From positions 1 to 21,289 of the forward strand of contig CALDGT010000161.1 in assembly GCA_937942935.1 (NCBI GenBank): a DNA stretch of 21,289 bases. The letters run 5' to 3'. Positions 14,702-21,289 of this stretch are shown here, piece after piece; the stretch's first letter is position 1; each line of letters begins with the position of its first letter. This DNA is from an uncultured Chloroflexota bacterium (lineage in GTDB: Bacteria > Chloroflexota > Anaerolineae > Aggregatilineales > Phototrophicaceae). The notes beneath the pieces were generated by a model. The model had not been told where the DNA came from and did no database searches. It was given only the letters and a program-made list of their open reading frames with translations. The position numbers were made by a program, and so were the translations under genes.

Positions 14702-14706
14702 AGCCG

Positions 14707-15570
14707 TTAACCTTTCGGCTCTCGTGGAGATTGCCCACCGGTCAAAATTTTATTCAGGCGTTGGAATAACCCTCCCGACGATTCGAGGGACATAAATGGC
14801 ACATCTTCGCCCGTTAATCTGCGCGAAATATTCATATAGGCTTTTCCTGCCCGCGAATTTTCGTTTAAGACAACTGGTACACCTGTATTAGATGCGGGGA
14901 TGACTAATTCGTCTTCGGGGATGATACCAACAATTTGGATGCCCAACACATCATTTACATCTGCCACAGACATCATTTCACCCCGCCGAATCATATCAAT
15001 TCTGACGCGATTTAAGATTAATTGAACTGGGATTTTTGTCCCAGCAGGGCGGGGTGTATTGCTATCATTTAATTGCTTAATGCTGGCTTCGACCAACCCA
15101 ATAACCCTATCGGCATCACGCACAGCCGATACTTCAGCATTGGTTACAACGACCACTTTATCGGCGGCGGCGATGGCATTCCGAAAGCCTCGCTCAATCC
15201 CTGCGGGTGAATCAATGATGATAAAATCGAATTCATCGCGCAATGTATTGGTGATTTGAATCATATTGGCGGGGCTAACAGCCGTTTTATCACGTTTTTG
15301 GGCGGCTGGGATGAGGTATAAATCTGGAAATTGTTTATGCTTAATCATCGCTTGGCGCAATTTACAATTACCCTCAACAATATCTACCAAGTCATACACA
15401 ACACGACTTTCTAAGCCGAGAATAATATCCAGATTGCGTAAGCCAATATCGGTATCAATGACCACAACTTTTTTGCCCAATTTGGCGAGACCTAATCCTA
15501 AATTGGCGGTTGTTGTGGTTTTGCCAACCCCCCCTTTGCCAGAGGTGATGGTAATCACTGTTGCCCCCAT
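14707..15570 (-). CDS. minD: Septum site-determining ATPase MinD
   Basis: MinD is a ParA/MinD-type ATPase that dimerises on the membrane with ATP and recruits MinC to block FtsZ assembly. The 287-residue protein has the deviant Walker A motif TSGKGGVGKTTTTANLG with Lys12 and Lys17, switch I DTDIGLRNLD, and Walker B-like FIIIDSPAGIERGF. The C-terminal amphipathic membrane-targeting helix is visible as GGLFQRLNKIL at about 266-276, followed by a short Gly/Pro/Lys tail. The ATG start has AAAGGG about 9 bases upstream. It lies between minC and minE in the expected order, 24 bases after minC. Confidence 0.97.
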   Translation of the reverse strand: MGATVITITSGKGGVGKTTTTANLGLGLAKLGKKVVVIDTDIGLRNLDIILGLESRVVYDLVDIVEGNCKLRQAMIKHKQFPDLYLIPAAQKRDKTAVSPANMIQITNTLRDEFDFIIIDSPAGIERGFRNAIAAADKVVVVTNAEVSAVRDADRVIGLVEASIKQLNDSNTPRPAGTKIPVQLILNRVRIDMIRRGEMMSVADVNDVLGIQIVGIIPEDELVIPASNTGVPVVLNENSRAGKAYMNISRRLTGEDVPFMSLESSGGLFQRLNKILTGGQSPREPKG

Positions 15571-15594
15571 AAAAATTTTCCCTTTCTAACGGCG

Positions 15595-16272
15595 CTAACC
15601 GTTCCAACTTTCGACTGTGATTTGATGATTGCGGATGAACGCCATTTCTGGTTTGACCTTACGACGCTTATCTGGCGGGGATGTGACGATGTATCCCGCT
15701 ATTCGTAACTGATTGGGTTGCAAATCTAATGCACAGACAATAGCACTTTCATCACCATGTGCGCCAGCATGAACATTTCCCCGAATTTTCCCCCAGACAA
15801 AAATATCGCCACCTGCCACAATTTCTGCACGCGGATTAACATCTCCATAAATGACCACATGACCAGCACTATAAATTGAGCGCCCTGCCCGAATGGTATT
15901 ACGGATAAGAATCCCCCCAGTACCATCTTCTGGGGCAGGGGTTGGCGCAGATTCTTCTGCATTTTCATCTATTAAGGTTTGCACCCGTAGGTCAAGCGCA
16001 TCTGCGGCATCTATGGTTGTTTTACTGGCACTCACGATAAGCCCGATAGATAAACCGCGTCGCTCTAATAATGCTTTTAACCCACTCAATTCATGTTTAG
16101 GGACTGGACGTTCTCCGAGTTCAATAATTAAATTTGCGCCTGTAAAAAAAGCACTTTTTTCATCTATTCGATGAGCTAATTCACCTGTGATGGTGAGCCA
16201 TTCATCAGTGGGGCTAAGGGCAATAACGACACCATCTTTGCCACCTTTAATTGTAACAATTTCTTCACGCAT
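15595..16272 (-). CDS. minC: Septum site-determining protein MinC
   Basis: MinC inhibits FtsZ ring assembly where MinD recruits it. From the ATG at 16270-16272 it has 225 residues; an in-frame GTG at 16279-16281 would add three residues but lacks a ribosome site. The N-terminal domain covers about 1-95. A low-complexity linker with Glu, Ala and Pro covers 100-118. The C-terminal right-handed beta-helix runs from about 118, with IRAGRSIYSAGHVVIYGDVN and WGKIRGNVHAGAHGD, which carry the MinC glycine pattern and the MinD-binding surface. It is the first of three consecutive min genes in the order C, D, E. Confidence 0.93.
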   Translation of the reverse strand: MREEIVTIKGGKDGVVIALSPTDEWLTITGELAHRIDEKSAFFTGANLIIELGERPVPKHELSGLKALLERRGLSIGLIVSASKTTIDAADALDLRVQTLIDENAEESAPTPAPEDGTGGILIRNTIRAGRSIYSAGHVVIYGDVNPRAEIVAGGDIFVWGKIRGNVHAGAHGDESAIVCALDLQPNQLRIAGYIVTSPPDKRRKVKPEMAFIRNHQITVESWNG

Positions 16273-16340
16273 AACATCCACTCATTTGGTTACAATAATT
16301 TACTTATAAGCATATCGTTTTTTTGAAGATGTGCTATCTT

Positions 16341-17492
16341 TTAGGACAAATTGCTCACTAATTGAATGAATAAATAAGTAGGCAATGATAAAAATAACAC
16401 CCCTGTGATGATTTGAATGTGATTGGTGGTGAATCGCTTTAGCTTGAATAACCACTCACCAAAAGAATACACGGCATATGCCAGCCAAATCATTTGAATG
16501 ATGAATAGGGGCATAATTAATACTGTGCGGTCAGACCCAAAATAGACTAAACCGAATAAGACATGGGTTGCATACGCGACCATCAATACGACACCTAATA
16601 CAGGATACCAACGTGCCATTCGCGCTAACCCAAGAATACTGAAAATTGCTCCAATGATAGTAAACTGGTCTATGCTTGTGCCGATAATATCTAGCCACCG
16701 TAACCCTTCACGCCATCCATCGGCGATGAGGTAAGGGGCTGTTAACCCTGATTGATGAGCTACTAATGCCGATGTTAGCCATAACTCGTTATTGATATAG
16801 GTGGTTATAATGCCATATAAACCAACACCTAATAAGATGAGGATAATTCCCCAATACCAAATGGGAATTTGGGTTTGCGATAACCATAATCCGAGTGCAA
16901 CCGCAGGTAATATCAGTACAAATAAAGGGTCATTGATAATGCCAATTCCCAAGATGAGCAAAATACCCATATATTGTTGTGGCATGATAGGTGTTGGCGG
17001 GGGGTCATTTGGACGTGGGTTACTTTTGAAAAGTGCATCCATCAGTAAAAAGATGAGCCAAGCGGTCATAAGGGATGTGAGGCGCAGACTGCGGGGCGTG
17101 CCGATTTGACTCCAAAAGATGAAGGCAAAAACCACGGCACCAATCCCTAATGCTAAATAGGGGCGTTTTAGGAATTGAATTACAACGAGACTCATTACCC
17201 CCGCAATGCCCATTGCCAAGACGATGGTTGCAGGAACAAAACTGGTTGCTCCGCCTGTTTGCGACCAAAATGCGGGAGAAAGTGCGAGCGAGATTCCCCC
17301 CAAACAAGCAAGAATTGCCCCAAATCGGCGGATAGTGAGACTTACGCCTACGATGACTAATGCCAAACCACTGGCGCGGACGAGTGGGGTTTGACCTATT
17401 GTGATGAAGATAAGCCAAATAATTCCGCCTGCGATGAGTGCAGGCAACCAATAGATGATGAGTTCTCGTGAGGGCAAAATAGACCGTTGCAC
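16341..17492 (-). CDS. Polytopic membrane protein of unknown function in the mre-min cluster
   Basis: I do not recognise this 383-residue protein. It has about ten to twelve hydrophobic spans, beginning at about residue 12 and ending near 380, with a short Pro-rich hydrophilic loop at 157-170 (NPRPNDPPPTPIMPQQ) and a longer non-membrane stretch at about 232-268 (YINNELWLT...GWREGLRWLD). The topology resembles polytopic lipid-linked sugar enzymes or carriers, but I see no diagnostic catalytic motif. The start is GTG at 17490-17492, with AAAGG 10 bases upstream. It begins 14 bases after the pbp2 stop and ends 68 bases before minC, so it is probably cotranscribed with the cell-shape genes. That context suggests an envelope role, which is inference only. 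Confidence 0.75.
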   Translation of the reverse strand: MQRSILPSRELIIYWLPALIAGGIIWLIFITIGQTPLVRASGLALVIVGVSLTIRRFGAILACLGGISLALSPAFWSQTGGATSFVPATIVLAMGIAGVMSLVVIQFLKRPYLALGIGAVVFAFIFWSQIGTPRSLRLTSLMTAWLIFLLMDALFKSNPRPNDPPPTPIMPQQYMGILLILGIGIINDPLFVLILPAVALGLWLSQTQIPIWYWGIILILLGVGLYGIITTYINNELWLTSALVAHQSGLTAPYLIADGWREGLRWLDIIGTSIDQFTIIGAIFSILGLARMARWYPVLGVVLMVAYATHVLFGLVYFGSDRTVLIMPLFIIQMIWLAYAVYSFGEWLFKLKRFTTNHIQIITGVLFLSLPTYLFIQLVSNLS

Positions 17493-17506
17493 GTCAATTA
17501 AACCTT

Positions 17507-19807
17507 TCAGGGTGGGGTGAGTGCTGATTGATTAGGGAGAAGATTTTCGCGTTCATTTTTGAGCCGATAGTAGGCTTCAATGGTTTTGACCGCTACAGGT
17601 AAGGCATTTGATGAGCCTTCAATCCCGTTATAGATGAATGCGACGACTAAGATTTCTGGATTTTCGTAGGGTGCATATGCTGTGAACCAAGCATGGGCGG
17701 GCCAAGCACCTTGTTTACATAAACCCAAAGGTCCTGCAATGTCATCACAATACTCGGCTGTGCCTGTTTTGCCTGCGACCTCGACATAGGGTAAATTTGC
17801 GCCTTTTGCCGTTCCAAATTCTCGTATGACTGCCTCTCGCATCCCAGAACGCACAATTTCTAGGTTTTCTGTGCTGAGGAATGCGGGGGCAAATTGACTA
17901 TCCCAACGCGATGGGTCACATATTTGACCATTGAAATTGTAATTGAGTGGGATATGAATTCGATATTCACGCATGTCTACAACATCAAGACTCGGATTAA
18001 CATCTACTTGCCCCACATAATTTTCTGGGTCGCATCGGAGTGGGTTATAGAAAGGGCTATCGAATTCACAAACGCAGGCAAGGCTATTTTCGCCTTGCAT
18101 AATCATATCTTCTAATTGGAGCAAATAAATTGAACCATCTGGATTGGCATAATCTAAATTGACTGTCCGCAGAATTTTTGGCTCAAACGGGACCGTAATA
18201 TTTCGCTCGGCATCCAAAAAATCACGGATGATGGTCGGTTGATAGAGGACACCATCGTTAACAAGTGTTGCTACCGACATCATGAGCTGAAGTGGTGTGA
18301 TATTGACATAACCTTGTCCAAACGAAGCATTGTAAGTATCACCTGTAGACCAATTTTCGCCGCGTGTAATCCGTTTCCATGTGGGGTCGGGCATCCTACC
18401 AGCTAATTCACCGGGAAGCTCTAGCCCCAATTCTGACCCAATGCCGACAGCTGTTGCATAGCGCACGAGGTTATTAATCCCAAGCCCGCCACGGCGCAGT
18501 AAGGCTTCTGATACGGCGGGATAATTGCCTCCACCGACTTGGTAGAAATACACATTACAACTATATGCAATGGCGTCTACGACATTTACAAACGCATGTC
18601 CGCCCTGATTTCTTGCCCAGCACACAAAACGTTGATCTTGTGCGCGGTCATTTGGGGCGTAGTAATTTTGGACGAGTAAGTCCCCGCCATCGAATAACCC
18701 TGTACCAGCATCAATGACATCTTCTTGTAGGACAGCGGCGGCAGTGAGCAATTTCCAAGCGGATCCCGGTGGGTATAGCGACCCAATGGCTTGATTGAGC
18801 AACGGGTTACGATTGCGCTCTAGTAATTCTAGATAATATTCAACATCAATGTTGCGGGCGAACCGTGAATTATCGTAATTGGGATAACTGACGATTGCCA
18901 AAATTTCGCCTGTGTTGGGGTCTAGTACCATCACAACACCTGCTTCAGTCACAATTCGACCTTCTTTTTCGTTGATAGTCGCTATTTGGTCAATGAGGGC
19001 TTGTTGGGCGGCTCGTTGCAATTCAACATCAATTGTTAGCCTGACATTTTGCCCCGCAATAGGTTCTACACGCTCTACAACCGCTTGTTCTTGTCCTGCA
19101 ACATCTACCTCACGGACAATACGCCCGCGTTGACCAGCGAGGAGCGTTTCTAAAAAGCGTTCTAAGCCATCATAACCGATACGATCGAAAGCAGGGTCAT
19201 ATCCTTGCTCAATAAGGGCTAATTGTTGCTCTGGGGGAATTGGTCCCATGTAACCAATAATATGTGCAGTAGAATCGGATGTTGGATATTGACGCACCGC
19301 ACCTTCCAACACATCTACACCGGGCAATTCGTAATTATCTTCCATGATTTGGAGCGCGACTTCTAACGGCACATCTTGAGCAATGTTAACCGGACGAAAT
19401 GGTGCGATACCCGCCCCAACTTCTACCAATTCTTCAATACTCCGCACATTGCGTCCACTGGCATCAGCAATAGCGCGGGTGGGTGGTACACCTGTGAGGG
19501 CTGATAATTTGGTATAAATTTCAAGTTCTGCTTCTCGGTCGGTTGGCAAATTTGCAGGGGTAATCCGCACTACATAAGCAGGCACATTACGCGCAAGTGT
19601 TTGATTATACCTATCAAAAATGACGCCTCTATCAGCCGCAAGAGGTTGTGTATTGAACCGATTATCATCGGCGGCGATTTGTGCATTTGCGCCATCAATA
19701 ATTTGCATTTGATACATTCTTAGGGCAAAGATGAGGAATGTTGCTACCATCACCGCTTGGAATATGGTCAATCGCCATCCCTGAAATGGCATGAGTCTGT
19801 TTTTCAC
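17507..19807 (-). CDS. mrdA: Class B penicillin-binding protein 2 (elongation transpeptidase)
   Basis: PBP2 crosslinks peptidoglycan during elongation as partner of RodA. It has 766 residues, longer than many PBP2s. A cytoplasmic stub and a single span at about 12-30 precede the PBP dimerisation domain (RGVIFDRYNQTLARN). The transpeptidase motifs are all present: SAWK with Ser349 and Lys352, SCN at 416-418, and KTGT at 680-683. A segment of about 90 residues between 555 and 645 does not look like the usual transpeptidase core and holds Cys578, 580, 592 and 630; Cys687 and 697 follow KTGT. The start is GTG at 19805-19807 with GAGG 11 bases upstream; an in-frame ATG five codons later has no better site. 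The gene is 19 bases after mreD. Confidence 0.95.
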   Translation of the reverse strand: MKNRLMPFQGWRLTIFQAVMVATFLIFALRMYQMQIIDGANAQIAADDNRFNTQPLAADRGVIFDRYNQTLARNVPAYVVRITPANLPTDREAELEIYTKLSALTGVPPTRAIADASGRNVRSIEELVEVGAGIAPFRPVNIAQDVPLEVALQIMEDNYELPGVDVLEGAVRQYPTSDSTAHIIGYMGPIPPEQQLALIEQGYDPAFDRIGYDGLERFLETLLAGQRGRIVREVDVAGQEQAVVERVEPIAGQNVRLTIDVELQRAAQQALIDQIATINEKEGRIVTEAGVVMVLDPNTGEILAIVSYPNYDNSRFARNIDVEYYLELLERNRNPLLNQAIGSLYPPGSAWKLLTAAAVLQEDVIDAGTGLFDGGDLLVQNYYAPNDRAQDQRFVCWARNQGGHAFVNVVDAIAYSCNVYFYQVGGGNYPAVSEALLRRGGLGINNLVRYATAVGIGSELGLELPGELAGRMPDPTWKRITRGENWSTGDTYNASFGQGYVNITPLQLMMSVATLVNDGVLYQPTIIRDFLDAERNITVPFEPKILRTVNLDYANPDGSIYLLQLEDMIMQGENSLACVCEFDSPFYNPLRCDPENYVGQVDVNPSLDVVDMREYRIHIPLNYNFNGQICDPSRWDSQFAPAFLSTENLEIVRSGMREAVIREFGTAKGANLPYVEVAGKTGTAEYCDDIAGPLGLCKQGAWPAHAWFTAYAPYENPEILVVAFIYNGIEGSSNALPVAVKTIEAYYRLKNERENLLPNQSALTPP

Positions 19808-19826
19808 TAACTTTTTTACCTCAAGA

Positions 19827-20336
19827 CTATTTGGTCGGTTTACTGCTTATCTCTGGGACAACACGGCGTTGAATTCGCCGAATTATCCAATAGATAGGCA
19901 AGACGAACACTAAATTATAGAAGATGGTCGGCGCAACCACATAGCCCAAACTTAACCCCCAATCCACCGAATACCCTGTGATGGTTAGGATAATCATGAT
20001 GCTAATTTGCTGAAAAAATGACCCTATCAACACCGAGCCGATGAGCAAAACAAATCCAATTCGATAAACTTGTCCACCAATACCACTAATGATGAATACT
20101 GTGATAACGATTCCTAATGTGGATGTTCCAAGTGGGGCATACGACAACAAATCGAGTGAAATGCCACCTACAAATGCCCATAATACACTGCTATCGAGGG
20201 TTGCATTGATAGACCAAGATAAGACGATAAGGTAAACTAAATCTGGACTGCCACCTAATAATCGGATTTGTGGCATGAAGGTGGCTTGTAAAACAGCCGC
20301 AATGATGAGGATTGGAAAACTTAGAAAATTGCCCAT
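19827..20336 (-). CDS. mreD: Rod shape-determining protein MreD
   Basis: MreD is an integral membrane component of the elongasome that links MreC with MreB and PBP2. The 169-residue hydrophobic protein has about five or six spans and the family pattern: LLGGSPDLVYLIV early, then WAFVGGISLDLLSYAPLGTSTL in the middle, and a basic C-terminus (IIRRIQRRVVPE). Length and topology are normal. The ATG start has a poor ribosome site, but the gene begins only 9 bases after the mreC stop, so it probably depends on translational coupling. Confidence 0.92.
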   Translation of the reverse strand: MGNFLSFPILIIAAVLQATFMPQIRLLGGSPDLVYLIVLSWSINATLDSSVLWAFVGGISLDLLSYAPLGTSTLGIVITVFIISGIGGQVYRIGFVLLIGSVLIGSFFQQISIMIILTITGYSVDWGLSLGYVVAPTIFYNLVFVLPIYWIIRRIQRRVVPEISSKPTK

Positions 20337-20345
20337 AGCTGATTA

Positions 20346-21200
20346 TTAAGGCGTTGGTGTTGCGTTATCGAACACAGAAATATCAATTGGTACAAAGTTG
20401 GTCACGACCAGCACAAACTCTAGGGTATCAAAACTAACCAAACTGCGGACTTCTGCCTCTTGATTCAATTCAAATTCAAATTGACGCACACTGGTGACTT
20501 GCCCAATGACAATATCAGGCGGGAAATTGCCACCTAAGCCTGATGTAAGGACGACATCACCCACTTCTACAGAGGCTTCAAGTGGTATAAGACCCATACG
20601 TAAATTCCCAGTAAGCCGACCTTGAACAATCCCTTGTGCGCGAGATGTTTGTAATCGTGCGCTCACACTACTGCTAGGGTCTGTGATGAGTAATACCCGC
20701 GCCGCTAATGCAGTTACATCAATAATCCGTCCGACTAATCCTTGTTTGGTGACGACTGGCATCCCAACTGCCACCCCATCGCGTGCGCCTTTATTGATGA
20801 TAATTGTGCGGATGAGGCTATTTTGGTCATAACCGATCACTTCGGCGGTGAGGGTTTCTTGATTATCTGTTGCAGAGACATAATCGAGCAATTCTGCTAA
20901 TCGGGCGGCATCGCTGGCAATTTCGCGCAACTCTACTAATTCTGCCTGAGACCGCGCCAATGCTTCTTCTAATTCTGCATTACGCTCTCTGAGAGTCTGA
21001 TTATCACTAAAATTGCTGAATATATCGTTGATACTTCGCGCCGCTTGGTTAAAAAAGGTGCTAATAAATTGGAGTGGCGTGCTAAGGATATTTTCTACAC
21101 CGCCCAATCTGCCACTGATGCTACCGAAAAGCAAAATAACACACACCAGTAGGCTGATGAGGAAGAATAAAACTCGATTAGAACGCCAACCACGTCTCAC
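20346..21200 (-). CDS. mreC: Rod shape-determining protein MreC
   Basis: MreC is the bitopic scaffold that activates PBP2-RodA and connects them with MreB. Its 284 residues include a short basic cytoplasmic N-terminus, a span at about 9-30, a coiled coil at about 66-105 (LRERNAELEEALARSQAELV) and two extracellular beta domains from about 115 to 272. The beta region has the family motifs INKGARDGVAVGMPVV, GLVGRI and LLITDPSSSVSARL. The start is GTG at 21198-21200, with AGGA 7 bases upstream. It begins 16 bases after the end of the upstream reading frame, identified as mreB. Confidence 0.95.
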   Translation of the reverse strand: MRRGWRSNRVLFFLISLLVCVILLFGSISGRLGGVENILSTPLQFISTFFNQAARSINDIFSNFSDNQTLRERNAELEEALARSQAELVELREIASDAARLAELLDYVSATDNQETLTAEVIGYDQNSLIRTIIINKGARDGVAVGMPVVTKQGLVGRIIDVTALAARVLLITDPSSSVSARLQTSRAQGIVQGRLTGNLRMGLIPLEASVEVGDVVLTSGLGGNFPPDIVIGQVTSVRQFEFELNQEAEVRSLVSFDTLEFVLVVTNFVPIDISVFDNATPTP

Positions 21201-21216
21201 AATAGCATCCTACTCA

Positions 21217-21289
21217 TTAATGCCATGTGCTACCACGTTCAATGCCAACCAACAAACGACGCAGATTGTTGTAATCCTCCAAAATACGG
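21217..21289 (-). CDS. mreB: Probable MreB, last 23 codons (truncated by window edge)
   Basis: A minus-strand frame open from the window edge encodes RILEDYNNLRRLLVGIERG followed by STWH and a TAA stop. It resembles a MreB C-terminal tail, which follows a GxGxxLE-type helix. Its position directly before mreC strongly supports this, since mreB precedes mreC in most bacteria. Only 23 residues are visible, so identification rests mostly on context. Confidence 0.65.
   Translation of the reverse strand, partial: RILEDYNNLRRLLVGIERGSTWH

Noticed and set aside
16282..16340. Promoter or terminator between the membrane protein and minC
   Set aside because: There are AT-rich boxes (TTATAAG) and a 5-bp AAGAT/ATCTT stem, but no well-spaced -35/-10 pair and no convincing hairpin.
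1..21289. CRISPR array, insertion sequence, prophage or defence island
   Set aside because: No regularly spaced repeats, transposase, integrase or defence effector genes were seen. The AlbA-type protein alone is not evidence of a defence system.

Overview
The window is about 21 kb of moderately AT-rich, gene-dense bacterial chromosome. The gene set and order suggest a Chloroflexota bacterium, perhaps of the Anaerolineae: an mreBCD-pbp2 elongasome cluster running directly into minCDE and rodA, and a GAF-type histidine kinase whose ATPase domain carries the long HSTG...GPGLGL insertion. This placement is an inference from gene content; no rRNA or other phylogenetic marker is present. All genes lie on the minus strand except the truncated glutamate racemase at the left edge. 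I see no CRISPR array, insertion sequence, phage gene or recognisable defence system.

Layout from left to right: (1) 2-622, 3' part of murI on the plus strand, meeting a large histidine kinase tail to tail with a perfect hairpin at the junction. (2) 624-5172, four minus-strand genes that may form one unit: two small membrane proteins, an AlbA/Schlafen-type ATP-binding regulator and the membrane histidine kinase. (3) 5292-11408, a sugar-utilisation operon transcribed right to left: LacI-family repressor, solute-binding protein, two MalF/MalG-type permeases and a secreted clan GH-A glycoside hydrolase. It is headed by a perfectly spaced TTGACA-17-TAATAT promoter with two tandem LacI-type operators at the predicted transcription start, and has a hairpin between the binding-protein and permease genes. 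No ABC ATPase is encoded here. (4) 11491-13140, a tRNA-Gln(CUG) gene downstream of gltX, which probably starts at TTG. (5) 13168-21289, the cell-shape and division-site block: in transcription order mreB (3' end), mreC, mreD, pbp2, an unrecognised polytopic membrane protein, minC, minD, minE, then rodA behind its own promoter and gltX.

The shape block would couple peptidoglycan elongation (MreB/C/D, PBP2, RodA) with division-site placement (MinC/D/E). The unknown membrane protein between pbp2 and minC is the least explained gene. The sugar operon reads as a self-controlled uptake module: the hydrolase releases sugars outside the cell, the binding protein and permeases import them, and LacI represses the promoter until a sugar binds. 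Most of the window is conventional. The best leads are the operator architecture, the altered first active-site motif of MurI, the cysteine-bearing insertion in PBP2, gene-end hairpins without U-tracts, and the unknown membrane protein.
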